Source of the DNA: Alligator mississippiensis
Taxonomy: Eukaryota > Chordata > Crocodylia > Alligatoridae
Assembly: GCF_030867095.1 (NCBI RefSeq)
Contig: NC_081824.1
Coordinates: 120,412,162 to 120,476,161 of the forward strand
Length of the DNA stretch: 64,000 nucleotides
Direction of reading: 5' to 3'
Numbering within the stretch: the stretch's first letter is position 1; the number at the start of each line of letters is the position of its first letter. Made by a program: the position numbers and the translations under genes. The notes beneath the pieces are model-generated. The model searched no databases. It was not told where the DNA came from and saw only the letters and a program-made list of their open reading frames with translations. Positions 34,010 to 45,918 of this stretch are shown piece by piece.

Positions 34010-36317
34010 CTTCAAAAGGAAGAATTTTATTTTCAGTGGACCGACTAGAGGAGAGGCATTGCTGGATCTAGTCCTGGCCAAAGGGGAGGACCTGGTGAGC
34101 GATCTGTGGATCGAAGGGAAGCTTGGTGACAGCAACCATGAATTGGTCACTTTCTTAGTTCATCGAAGAGCAAGCAAACCGCTCAGTAAAACAGAAGTCC
34201 TTAACTTTGGGAAGGCCAACTCCTGCAAACTGAGAGAACTGGTCAGTCAGGCAATTAGAGGCTGTACCCTGCCAGAAATAGGAGTACACGAGGAATGGTC
34301 ATCACTCAAAAAACACAATCCTTGAAGCACAGGGAAATGTCATCCCTTCTTGCAAGAAATGCAGTCAATGAGCAAGGAAGCCCCTATGGCTGAATAAGGA
34401 ACTGTTGGACCTCATTAAGCTCAAAAGAATAGCCTACACCAGCTGGAAAACAGAAAGCATTACCAAGGATGATTACTCTGCACTCGCCCACACCTGCAGA
34501 GAGCAGTCGAGAAAAGCCAAGGCACAAACCGAATTCAGGCTAGCTATGGGAATCAAGGACAACAAGAAGTCCTTCTTCTGAGAGAGTCAACGGGGCAACT
34601 GACATCAGATGCCCAAGAAAAGGCCAATCTCCTAAATGACCTTGCGTTGGTTTTTCACCCTCCCACAAGGATCACACTGCCAGGAATGGCACAAACCAAT
34701 TTGGGAGCGGGTGACGGGCCCAAAAATTGATGTGGATCAGGTGAGGTAACACCTTAAGAAACTGGACATTTACAAGTCCATGGGACCAGAATGCACCTGA
34801 GGGTCTTGAAAGAGCTGGCAGACATCATCGCATCCCCCTTGGCAGGGATATTTGAAAAATCATGGTGCTCGGGTGAGGTCCAGATGACTGGAAAAGAGAC
34901 AATGTGGTCCCTATCTACAAGAAAGGGAGGAGGGATGACCCGGGGAATTATAGATCAATCAGTCTGACGTCTGTCCCTGGAAAAATCCTGGAGACAATTG
35001 TCAAGGAAGCCACCAACACCAGACTAATGGAAGGCAAGCTTCTGAATGCCACCCAATATGACTTTGTGACTGCAGGTCTTGCCTGACCAACCTCATCTCC
35101 TTCTATGACCAGGTAACATATGCCCTGGACAAGGGAGATGATGTGGACGTCATTTATCTGGACTTCAAGAAGGCCTTTGGCCTAGTTCCCCATGATGTCC
35201 TCATGGTTAAGCTGGGGAACTGTGGCCTTGATCATCATACGGTCTGATGGCTAGGCAACTGGCTATGGGGTTGGACCCAAAGAGTACTAGTTGAAGGGAA
35301 AAAATCAACATGGTGCAGGGTTATCAGTGGAGTCCCTCAGGGCTCTGTACTCAGGCCAGTAGTCTTTAACATTTCCATCAACGATCTAGATTTGGGAGTC
35401 AGATGTGAACTGGCCAAGTTCGTGGATGATACCAAATTATGGGGGAGGGACATCACACTGCAGGACAGGCTGGGAATACAGGCCAACTTGGACACACTCT
35501 CAAGGTGGGCCAACCAAACCCAGATGGTGATCATTGCAGAAAAGTGAAAGGTGCTGCACCTCGGTAGGAAAAACCCTCAGCATACTTACAGGATCAGCAG
35601 TGCTACACTCAGTAGCACCTCGACCAAAAGGGATTTGGGGGTCTTGACTGACCACAAGATGAATATGAGCCACCAATGTGATGTGTTGGCGGGGAAAGCT
35701 AACCAAACTCTGACGTGTATCCACCGATGCATCTCAAGCAAAACCAGGGAAGTCATCCTCATGCTTTACTCGGCCCTGATGAAACCGCAGCTGGAGTACT
35801 GTGTCCAGTATTGGGCCCCCCACTCCAGGAAGGACGTGGAGAAGCTTGAGAGAGTTCAGAGGAGAGCCACTTGTATGATCCAAGGCCTGAAGGGCAGGCC
35901 GCATGAGGAGAGGCTGAGGGACTTGGGTCTTTTCAGTCTGGAGAAGAGAAGGCTCAGGGGGGACTTGGTGGCAGCCTACAACTTTATAAGAGGGGTACAT
36001 CAGGACCTGGGAGAACATTTGTTCACCAGAGCTCCCTAAGGGATAACAAGGTCTAATGGCCACAAACTCCAGGAAGGCTGATTTAGACTGGATATAAGAA
36101 AAAAGTTCTTTATGGGGCATGTGTCCAGGGTCTGGAACAAACTCCCCCCAGAGGTGGTGCAAGCACCTACTCTGGACTCCTTCAAAAAACAGCTGGATTT
36201 ATTACTTTCTGGGGTCACTTGATTCCAGCAGACTTCCCACTTATGGCCGGGGGGCTGGACCCAATGATCTCATGAGGTCCCTTCCAGACCCTAGTGTCTA
36301 TGAAATCTATGAAATTT
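34010..36317 (+). mobile_element. CR1 LINE, 2.3-kb copy from endonuclease end to 3' end
   Basis: The copy begins in the endonuclease C-terminus (GPTRGEALLDLVLAKGEDLV, then GKLGDSNHELVTF). It runs through the linker and reverse transcriptase: NYRSISLTSVPGKILE, YLDFKKAFG, SGVPQGSVL-like text and KFVDDTKLWG, where the usual FADD reads FVDD. The C-terminus is an open 162-codon stretch at 35551-36039 (LEYCVQYWAPHSRKDVEKLE, EKRRLRGDLVAAYNFIRGVH). The 3' end CCCTTCCAGACCCTAGTGTC plus CTATGAAATCTATGAAAT is intact. Several frameshifts and stops. The longest CR1 copy in the window. Confidence 0.9.
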
Positions 36318-38925
36318 AGGAACAAGTTCTGCTCTGACAGTTATACACCATTGCTGAAAATCAACTGGACTAGTTTGATCATATCCAGGGACAAACTGAG
36401 GATTTAAAAGTATAGCAGGAGTGTACATACACTAATGCTCAACACTAAAAGCAACATGCATGTGGACCTATATACCATAAAAGTAGTTCCCACAACAATT
36501 GATAGAGGTTACTTGTGCCAAGGGCACAATTTATACCAAAAAAAAAATGCTAAAACATATAACAACAATGGCTATCCTTGTATTTTGGCTGTTGATGTTC
36601 ACTGTTTTAAAGTGGGTTGTGTTTTTAACATAACAATGTTTAGAAAACTATAGAATATTATTCACTGAACATAACACATTTTGCTAAAAACTTGTTTTTC
36701 AAACAAAACTCATAATATTATCTGTATAATCTGCTTATCTGTACAATTTGAGGAATGGACATTTTCAATGTGCTTCTTCACATAAGCAATTGTATTGATC
36801 TCAAAAATATGAGTTGCAAGCATGTTTAAATAATAGTACCAAAAAAACTTTAAATCCAGTTAACTCATTCAAAGTATCCAAATCATAAGTATATATAGTC
36901 ATATTATTTCAAGTCTTAGAGTCTCAAGGAAAGTGAAGTCAAACAGGACATAAATCCCACAAAAAAGCAGTGAAGCAAGCCACTATGAAAGTTTTAGGTA
37001 AGATTCCTTGCAGATTTTCCATATTGCTGTGAGCATTTACCAGCCCAGGTACAATATTTACTTGCCCACACATTATCTTCTTGATTATGATAATGAAGAA
37101 ATTAATATGTTGCTTACTTGTGCATATGATATCTTTACACTGGCACAAATTTCTCAGCGTCCTAATGATTTGTAAGCCTATGACTGCTGGCTTCTCACGT
37201 ACTAGCATGTGACTTTTACTGCTTTTTTTTATACAGTATCACCTAGTTTTGTCTAAATACATCCATAATAATTAGAAATTCACATATAATTTCACACTCT
37301 TCCTCTATGAGCCCATAATTTACATTCCTAACATAGTGCCTGCCCTTATTTTCTCCTTTTCATGTATATTAGGGCCAGTCACCCATTAGGCTAACTCACC
37401 CTCTTCCCAAGAAAGACCAATTCATCTAGAAAGTTGGCCCAATGCCAGCCTTAAGAAAGATTTCAATAGTAACGCTGCCAGAGCACTGGGAAAATTGCTG
37501 GCCAATTTTGTAAGGGGTGAGGATCAGGAGGAAAGACTGAGGAACCGAAGGTTATTAACACTGAAAAACAAGAACTTTAATGATGACCTGATTAAAGATT
37601 TAAAGTGGCTCTGTTCCATGTTTATGGACATGAAAATGTGATGCCATTTTGTGAAAATTAAGAGATGGGCATAAAGCAGGGTTTGGGTAAAATTTTCTTA
37701 CAAAAATCAGTATTAAATATGCAGACACTATCATGGCTTAAAAACTTCAAGGCAAGCAGTTGATCAGTGTAAGAGAAAAATTATATATTGTTAGCAGTGA
37801 ATAAGAACAACAGTTGGCGTTTGGAACATTTGAGTGGATGGAGATGAAAAGATGACCTGAGAATCAAGGCTGTGTAAAAGTAATTTTGCCAAAAGGGCAA
37901 ACTTGTTCTCAAAAACTCACATACCAAACTGATTTCTGAGTGTTTTAAGTATCTTAGGTAAATAGCAAGCCAATGAGACAGTATATTTTCCTCCATCACA
38001 AAAGTTTCCAGGGGACCAATGAAAGTTGCTTAACAATGCACTCCTAAGAAGATTTGAGTTAATTTTGTTAATATACTTTTGGTATGCAAGCATTCTATAC
38101 TCTTTGCATAATGCACAACTACATGTCACACTTTTTTTACTCTTCCCACTTTTCAGCTTTTGTGGGTGGCAGAGAAGAACATTTACCTGCTTCAACAAAT
38201 GTGTGCTGTTCAGATGTCAGAATAAACAAGTAAACTGTCCTCTAGTCATAAATTAAGAATTCAACACAAAGTCTTGAAAATCCTTAGTTTTAAATAAGGC
38301 CATTCAAGTGCAAGAGTTAGTGTTTTCTGCAGGGTGTCAAATATGATTAATTCTTGTGGAAGCTGATGGCAACGGGCATGATAAGGCCTGAATACACTGT
38401 TTAGGAGCCAGGAGAGAAAGAATGAGTTAATTAAGAATCAAATTCCTAGATTTGTGCTGATGATACAAATTATTTTTGCACAGTGGCATGAGTGCACACA
38501 AGCTATTTTTCAGCAAATTGAGGAAGTTGAATAAAAATGCACAAATTTTGCCTTGCAGGGCTTACAGTCTAACAGTATAAAAAAGAACAAGACAAGAAGG
38601 TTTAAGGAAAAAATACAACACAATATTTTTATCCTTGGGAGAACAATGGGACTTCTAAAAGGTTTTTTTGTAAGTGCCAGAGGGTTTTAAAATGGTAATT
38701 CAGAAATAATTAAGGTTTATGGACCACTCCAGAAGGCATGTGAAATGAAGAAGTGAGAAGCACTGTGCCTCAGAGCTATAAATGATAAAATAATGAAATT
38801 ACCATGTGAAGGACTAGCTCATTAAGAAACACAGGAAATAGTCACATTTGTACTTGCATTGACCACGTTTGCCCCAAGATATAAATACTTTTCATTTAAG
38901 TGGAATAAAATGGTGGAATATACTG
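36318..38925. other. No gene; a weak L3/CR1-like relic near 37480-37620
   Basis: Mostly AT-rich. At 37520-37620 the plus strand reads GGAAAGACTGAGGAACCGAA and codes for RLRNRRLLTLKNKNFNDDL, which resembles the C-terminal signature of CR1/L3-clade LINEs (RLRxLxLLSLEKRRLRGDL). It is very old and its limits are unclear. The rest shows nothing. Confidence 0.45.
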
Positions 38926-39118
38926 GGTGCGTCTACACGTGCACTTTACTGAGCATTAGACTAATTTAATGTGCAGTAAAATGTCACCGTCAACACTTGT
39001 GCCGCAATTAGTGCACAGTAGATAAATTTACTCCATTGTAGGATAGTCCCATCAGACACAGGTACTATCCTATACTGCAATAAAGCACTATGCTTAAAAG
39101 CACATGTAGAATGTGAGG
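38926..39118. mobile_element. TIR element of the GTCTACAYGTGC group, ~190 bp
   Basis: It starts GGTGCGTCTACACGTGCACT, contains AATTTAATGTGCAGTAAAAT and a central inverted repeat (ATAGTCC..CAG..GGTACTAT), and ends at AAAGCACATGTAGAATGTG. The right end is diverged. It belongs with the copies at 27.3 and 63.3 kb. Confidence 0.55.
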
Positions 39119-40489
39119 TCAGGATTAGTTTAGTCCAGCTCAAATTGAGTTAGAGTATATTATTCAGTTGCATTAATTGCACATGTGACACACCTGCTGA
39201 GAGAATAGCTCTGACCTACAAAAACTTATTCATATTCTTCACTTCAAGTAAGTGAACAGCACTATTGCCTACAAAGGAACTTCTTACCTGCTTAAACTTA
39301 GATGTGCATGAATGTTTATGAGATTGGGGGCTTATTCATTGCTCAAGGTCACAAAAAAAAAAAATCAGTAACAGATGAAAATAAAACTTAGGAATCATGA
39401 CACAGAGAGCTTTGTTTTAACTTCCAGACCATGTGAAGAGAAAGTATCTCAAATGGGAAAAGAAAAAATTAATAAGGAGTAGATTTGCCAAATCTAATGC
39501 TTTTTTTTTTGGCCCTTTTCACAGATCCGCTGCAAAACCTGACCAGTCTACTGCTTTCTCTAGTGCTGGGCTTCAAGCAGATTTCATTTAAAACTGAACA
39601 GTTATTTGTGGGCATGAAGAAATAGGAAATATGAATACCATTAGTTAAGAGTAAACATCTGTGTTCCTGCCTTCTCTCATGACACAGATTATCCAAAATT
39701 GGATTCCCAAGGCTTTCTCAAAAAATGCAATTACTGGCATTTTGGAAGAGTTGTTTTAATGTGCACGTTTCTTTGCATTCCCATTTAAGATTAAAACTTG
39801 TTACAACAGCTTCTTAGAGCCAGCTTTGAATTGTTCAGATTGTTTTCTGAGGTCATAGAAAAGTAATTTGAAGAAATAAAATGAGACTGTATTCTTTGGT
39901 GCCTTGACTTTCTAGCTTAGAAATTGACGCTGACATTACTGGTTATCCAAGCATGATAGTACAAACTTGCTGCCTGCATTAACACTTTTTAAATATAATT
40001 TGAGGACTTAATTTATAATTAAATTAAGAAATAATACCACCAGACACTTATTCTCCCATCTTCTCATCTTGTATTATTTGAGAAAACACAATAGAAATGC
40101 TGGATATGCATTTATTATAATAGTACTACAACAGCATTTGTTATTCCCAAGCAAATAACTTTGTTTAAATAAGAACAGCTAAGCCACTGCTTTGTGGATA
40201 TGAAAGATAGAATATAAAGTTTTTAACAGATCCATTGGGTGAACTCATGCTGCCATCTGGAGAACAGATGAAGGTACTGAAAGGAATTGTGGGTGTCACT
40301 CCCAGAGACAATTGGGTGGACTCCCAAAGCAGAGTTGCACTCAATATAAGGCAGGGCCACGCAGGTATTGCAAAACATGAAACACCTCAGGTATTAAAAA
40401 CATGTCATTCACTGAACAATCTCCCTGATGCCTGAACATTTTTAACAGAATATAATTAAAAGTAACATCTAAAATTTGCTATGAACCTT
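39119..40489. other. No gene or recognisable element
   Basis: AT-rich sequence. No exon, RNA gene or repeat can be supported. Confidence 0.5.
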
Positions 40490-40790
40490 AGTCTTCAAGA
40501 AGAATGTATTGCATTTGAAAGCTTGCCTAACTTTATTCCAAACATGCAATTGGGTCAATGAAGGCTATCAAGCCAAAAATGTCCTTGCCTCTCGCAGAAT
40601 TGCTGGACTATCATGGCCTCACCTCACTTTAACTCTACCAACACCCAAAAGATATTGAAATCTGCTGCTTATGATGGAGAATCCACAACCACCTCAATCT
40701 TGATGAAGAATATCTTGTATTCAAAAGCTTGTCCATACAGTTGATCCAATAAAAGATAACACCCCCCCCCCCCAAATCTTATGAACCTTA
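40490..40790. repeat. Diverged copy of the foldback family
   Basis: Both sides contain the family's hallmark text: GAAAGCTTGCCTAACTTTAT near 40517 and AAAAGCTTGTCCATACAGTT followed by GATCCAATAAAAGATAACAC near 40722. It ends in a C-run (40764-40774). The arms are in the same direction rather than clearly inverted, so this is a rearranged relic. Confidence 0.4.
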
Positions 40791-42950
40791 GATAACATAT
40801 GCCTTTGTAGTTCCGATTTGGCCACTTGACGGTTTTTTAAATATAGTCAGTTTCACTTTTGATCACATCCCAAATCTATAAGCTGTTCTCCACAGATGTA
40901 CCTTTAAACCCAGAGAGAGAGCACGCCCTTCTGAAATCACCTAAATATGGAGATGCAACTCTGTAGAGAAATTTGCAGGATCATACTTTTTATGTCTACA
41001 CAAGAAAACTTGCTAGTATATTTACAGTGATATAACACTATAATGCCTTGCATGAATGCTTATTCTGATATTGTATCTCCATACATAGTTATACTAATAT
41101 TTCTATAGTCATGTAGTTTTAGTGATGTAATTATGCTGGTAAATATCTCCATATGCATAACTCCACATTTCCCTTTTTGTTTGGGTCTTTTAAGCAGCAG
41201 CATAGAAAAGTAAAACACTTCCAAATGGGAACAAATGACTGTAAACTGTAAGTGTTTATGGCTGATGAGAGCGACTCTAAAGCAGGTTAGTACCTGAAAT
41301 TAATTTAACATCTTTCTCCAAAACTGTCTAAAATTAACAGTAAAATTTTACTGCAGACACCTGGGGGAGAAAATAATTTTTAAAATTTATTGAAATGTAT
41401 TAGACTGGAAAACTTTTAAGAACACTGGAAATATTTTGTTCCAAAATAAACACTGTTTCGCCTTAAGAAGTGATATAACTAGCACACATGAAGCACTGAG
41501 GATGATCTCAGCTGAACAATTACCTTCGTGTTAGGCTTTTCTTCTCAGTCAAAACTCCTATGACCATCTCCAGCTGTGCTTTGAATAGAAACCCTTGAAT
41601 GGCAGAAAAATTCTGAAATTTCCACTTATTGTATCTGGGTTGCAAGTAGTTAAGCAAAGAGGGGTGAGGCTACTCAAAGCCCAGGAAAACGACACCTAGG
41701 GAGCTGGATTGAACTAAGGCTCCCAACCTGCCTTGAGGGCTAGCAGGAAGGGAAGAGGGAAAGAGGAACTGCAACATAGGGTTCATTTTGCCTGGAACCA
41801 GTGTGGTTAGAGTAGGGGACAGAGGTCTTGCTCCCTCATATGCTCCAGGCACCATTGAAAGAGGCACTAGAAAGACTGTGGAGGAGCCTGGTCTAAGTGC
41901 AGCTGGGAGAAAGATGAACTTTTGCATGAAGGAGACCACAGCGAGTAGCACAGAAAAGGCTGCAGAAGTTAGTGCAGGCAGTGGAAGTCCTTTTGGCTTC
42001 TCCAACAGGTTGGGCTGTGAAGGTGAAGACTCTCACCTGGGAGGGTCCTTGTGAGACTGTTTGAATAATAAGTTGCATTATTCAAAAGGGTAACTGTGTT
42101 ATCAGGTTTCCTTGCTGGGTTACAGGTTTGGATACTTATGTGTGTAAATAAATCATGCTTGTTTGTCCCTTCCTGTTAAACTGAAGTACTGTTAGGTGAA
42201 ATTTGAGTCACCACTGCCACACACCTGCACCCCATTGCCAGAAGGGCTATATTTATCTTTCACAACACACATTTACCTGCCTCCCAGGGCAGACAGGGAG
42301 AATGAGAGACATGTGGCACAGGTGCACTTGGCTTCTCTGTGGTAAAAATGATTAGCTTCAGACCAATCAAAATACCCTAGGACCAGGATGGAAAGCACTA
42401 CTACAATTTTCATCTGGAAGGAAGTGATCCTGAAAGAGCCCAGGCAATGGGGCTTCTTGCAGTCTTACAGACCCATCGTCAGGTCTGGCCCATAGGTCCA
42501 TAAATTCAGTCAGTGGGGCAGCATCTGGCAGTTAACACTGCTGCTGTTCACTTTGCAGTAGTGATATAACCCCCATATTGACAAAGCGGCTGAAGCAGCT
42601 GTGAGGTTTAACATGTGAGCTACTGTCAGTACAATCAGTTGCAAATGTTACTGCCAGTGCTAGAGGTGGGTTGTTTGGCCTGTGAGAAGGTGAAGCACTG
42701 AAATTTAAATATGGCACACCTGGGCTAAGTATACATGGTCAAAAAGCCTGAGGCTGAATTGATTTAGTCTTCGCATGTTAATCTAAGCTGCAAAGTTTGA
42801 TCCAATAAGCAAATGAACAGACATTCAGTTTTAATTCAGGCAATGCAGCCACATGCCCGTAGTGCCTCAAGCCAGAAGCTGGGGGAAGGGCACTAAAGCA
42901 CAGCTCTCTGGCACTGTAGTCAGCATGGGCTGTGTGCTGCCCCTGAGGTC
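40791..42950. other. No gene; an unclassified unit at about 41640-42200
   Basis: From 41640 to 42060 composition is less AT-rich and both strands are open for about 90-110 codons, followed by GTGTAAATAAATCATGCTTG near 42139. This could be the end of an old polyadenylated repeat. I see no domain, splice site or terminal repeat, so I do not call a gene. Confidence 0.4.
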
Positions 42951-43052
42951 TCTGGGATTTGCAGTCCACAATCACTGCAGCAGGACTGCACAGGGTTGCT
43001 CATCATCACTTTCTCTTCCTGCTTCCAGGTGCCTCTGGGATTTGTAGTCCAC
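42951..43052 (-). promoter_or_regulatory. Two ZNF143-like motifs 83 bp apart
   Basis: TCTGGGATTTGCAGTCCAC at 42951-42969 and TCTGGGATTTGTAGTCCAC at 43034-43052 both resemble the ZNF143/THAP11 site (ACTACAANTCCCAGC in reverse). The second is the better match. No gene starts nearby, so they may belong to a repeat. Binding is not shown. Confidence 0.35.
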
Positions 43053-43200
43053 AGTGTCACAACCAAATTAAGTAGTGCCCATGTCACAAACAAGTAAAAC
43101 CATTCAAAACAGTTTTTTTCTGCACTAGGGTAACTAAGGGTTAACAATAATGATAGTAACCGCTTTTTTTTGCTGCGCATGTCAAAAAGAAATTTATAAC

Positions 43201-43698
43201 TGTGACACTAACAGAGATAAAACTTAGCCTTCTGTGCTGTACATAAATCATTATAACTGGTCAGAAAAAACAGGGAGTAACACTATGATAACACCCTAGC
43301 GAAGACTGCTAGATAAATGACGTGGCGAAAAGCAATTGGCTATTACACAAATAAAACCCGTCTTCACTTCCGTGAAGAACGGGAGACCTCCGCACACACA
43401 CCTGAAAAAATCTCTGAACGTATGCATGAGAATAACTGACAAATTGATCACTTGTCAGTCTCCCCCGTCTCGACCTTATCAGACGTAAATCAACGACCTG
43501 CTGGCCCGATTTTTTTTCTCCGTTTATCTGCCCGACCAACGAACTCTTATGCAGACCGACCTATGACCTACGAACCTTAAGCTGTAACTAACCAAGTATC
43601 TCTGACTTCCGCTATTCACCACCTTGACGGCGTAAGTAAATAATCTTGCTTTGCAACCGATAAGCATCCGCCTAATTAATTCCACTCCAAGCGTCACA
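43201..43698 (+). mobile_element. Possible solo LTR of an endogenous retrovirus-like element
   Basis: A roughly 500-bp block starts TGTGAC and ends GTCACA, the inverted TG..CA ends of a long terminal repeat. It contains an AATAAA near 43350, a short hairpin near 43353-43381 and a second AATAATCTTGC-type signal near 43645. CpG is unusually frequent for non-island DNA, which suggests a fairly young insertion. No internal viral genes flank it, so it would be a solo LTR. The flanking five bases do not form a convincing target duplication, so the call is tentative. Family not determined. Confidence 0.35.
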
Positions 43699-44063
43699 AG
43701 TACCCGCCTGACGGCCTTCTAAGGCTCCGGACCCTTATCTGCCCGGGTGGGAGTCAGGGAGAGCTGCTGGCCGGCTGCCCTGGGTCCTGACACACAGTTG
43801 CAGCCAGCACTAAGTAAGCTGGGAGGGCAGAGCAGCTCTGTACTCAGGATAAGGAGAATTTAACCCCCCTCCCTGGCCCTAGACCCCGGCTGGGGTTTGC
43901 CTAGTGGGGGCCAATTAGCCAGCCAGTGAGCCAGCTCTCACTGCTCCAGCTAGGGAGCAGAGGGGTGGGGCCAGCTCTGCTCTCTGGAGCAGACAGCACA
44001 ACCCAGTCCAGGGCTGTAAAGCATACTGGGGGACTCCGAATTTATCTTGAACCAGGAAGGGGT
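43699..44063. other. GC-rich stretch without a gene
   Basis: Moderately GC-rich sequence with no open frame or repeat boundary that I can support. Confidence 0.4.
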
Positions 44064-44253
44064 CTGGGATAGAAGTTTCACAAACCAGTTTGACCTAAAT
44101 TAATTAAGTCTGATACTACATTCAACCAGGTTTATCTTAAACCAGTTTCAGACATTTCGAAACTGGTCTATGTGCACTGGACTTCTGTTCTGTTACAGGT
44201 TTAAACCAGTTTCTGATCATTTACACTGGTTTATGTGTAACTTCTGTCCCTAG
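44064..44253. mobile_element. Palindromic TIR element, copy B (~190 bp)
   Basis: The left end CTGGGATAGAAGTTTCACAA pairs with the right end GTAACTTCTGTCCCTAG. The interior shares TACATTCAACCAGGTTTATC, GTTCTGTTACAGGTTTAAAC and CAGTTTCTGATCA with copy A at 25766-25959. Confidence 0.65.
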
Positions 44254-44714
44254 TCCAACCCAAATGAGTTTGACACTCCTGCAGCAGGAGATGCAGAGAG
44301 AGAGCTTAGTTAAGTAAAGAAGAATAGCAAGCTGAAACTCTATTGGCTTTGACCACTGGTGATCAATTCTCTACAGTGAGTATTGAACTATACATTTGTG
44401 CTGTGACAAACAGAATATCCTGGGACAGCAAAAGATGAACAGCGACTTTTAACTAATATCACTTACCACCATCTTTAGTAGCCAGAGCAACACCGTCATT
44501 TTCTGGAGATTTCTGAAGCTGCTGCGAGCACAGAAAGAACCCTCACTGTGAGCTTACACCACTCGTGACAGTGATGGTCATCAACCCTAATTCACATTTC
44601 AAATAACTGGTATTGGAAGGGGGAGTGAATATTTTGTATTTTACTCCCATACCACAGACTGAAGACCACCTATAGCAAATCCCTAACTACCTTCCCTCAT
44701 CTCTATTTTGTCTG
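44254..44714. other. No gene or recognisable element
   Basis: Sequence between a TIR element and a CR1 copy. No feature can be supported. Confidence 0.45.
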
Positions 44715-45726
44715 TTTCATAGTTGGTAAGGTCGGAAGGGACCTAAGCAGATCATCAAGTCTGACCCCCTGCCATGGGCAGGAAAGAACCTACTCTCAAT
44801 CAACTCATGACCATTATTCCTAGTTACTCCTGGTAGTGCTCAGGGGAACAGGGTCTTTCCCATTCCCCGCTGGTCCCCCTTGGTAAGTTTATAGACGGCC
44901 ACCCTCTCAGCCTTCTCTTTTGAAGACTGAACAGGTCAGGTCTCGTAGCCTCTCCTCGTAGGGTCTGCCCTGCTGCCCCCTGATCATACAAGTGGCCCTC
45001 CTCTGGACCTTCTCGATGCTGTCCACATCCCTCCTGAAGTGTGGCGCCCAGAACTGGATGCAGTACTCCAACTGTGGCCTGACCAGTGTTGCATAGAGGG
45101 GGAGGATCACCTCCTTGGACCTGCTCGTGATGCATCTGTGGATGCATGACTAGGTGTGGTTAGCCTTCCTGACCGTGTCCTCACATTGGCAGCCCATGTT
45201 CATCTTGGAATCAATAATGACTCCAAGATCCCTTTCTGCCTCTGTGCTGATGAGAAGGGAGTTCCCCAGCCTGTAGGTATGCTGCTGGCTCTTCCTTCCC
45301 AGGTGCAGTACCTTGCACTTGTCAGTATTGAAACCCATCCTGTTCTCATCTGCCCACCCTTGTAACCTGTCCAGATCTAGTTGCAGCCTGTCCCTCCCTT
45401 TTAATGTGCCTACTTCTCCCCACATCTTAGTGTTATCTGCAAACTTGAACAAGGAGCTTTTCACCCCCTCGTCCAAGTCACTAATGGAGATGTTGAACAG
45501 TGGGGGCACGAGGACTGAGCCCTGGGGAACACCACTGCCCACATTCCACCAGGTTGAAAATGACCCATCAACCACCACTCTCTGGGTGTGGCCCTCCAGC
45601 CAATTTGTGACCCATCTGAGTGTGTAGGCATCAGTGCCACAGTCATCTAATTTTTTAATGAGAATGAGGTGAGAGACAGTGTTGAAGGCCTTCCTAAAGT
45701 TCAGAAAGACTACATCCACTGCAACA
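44715..45726 (-). mobile_element. CR1 LINE, 5'-truncated, minus strand, 200-codon RT stretch
   Basis: The plus strand begins TTTCATAGTTGGTAAGGTCG, the reverse of a CR1 3' end. On the minus strand an open run (45788-45150) codes for DVVFLNFRKAFNTVSH, GSGVPQGSVLVPPLFNISIS, KFADNTKMWGEV and TDKCKVLHLGRKSQQHTYRL. The FADD box reads FADN here. A further frame (45110-44907) gives LVRPQLEYCIQFWAPHFR and IEKVQRRATCMIRGQ. The 5' truncation point is near 45726, where the frame runs into unrelated repeat sequence. It looks younger than the other CR1 copies because few breaks are visible. Confidence 0.9.
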
Positions 45727-45800
45727 TGGGAGCTGTGTGCTCTGCATCCCTTCTGCAGGGAGCAGGGGGGAGCTTCAGGAGGAAGCAATTAAAATGTTGC
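45727..45800 (+). repeat. 74-bp block shared with the hAT element at 46.1 kb
   Basis: GGGAGCTGTGTGCTCTGCAT through GCAATTAAAATGTTGCA matches 46123-46203 inside the neighbouring hAT element closely. It abuts the 5' break of the CR1 copy. It may be a remnant of a second hAT copy that the CR1 insertion landed in. Confidence 0.6.
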
Positions 45801-45918
45801 AGCACCATAACAGGCCCAGACCTATCTGAGGCACAGAAAGATCATGGGTAGTGCCCTCTCTTGTTGTTAAAAGGGACTTGCAGGTATGCACCAACTGATT
45901 TCTTGGGACAACTTAAAA

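Noticed and set aside
41670-42054. Opposing frames of 88-111 codons near 41.8 kb
   Set aside because: Both strands are open, there are no domains or splice signals, and the stretch looks like an unclassified repeat or old non-coding unit.
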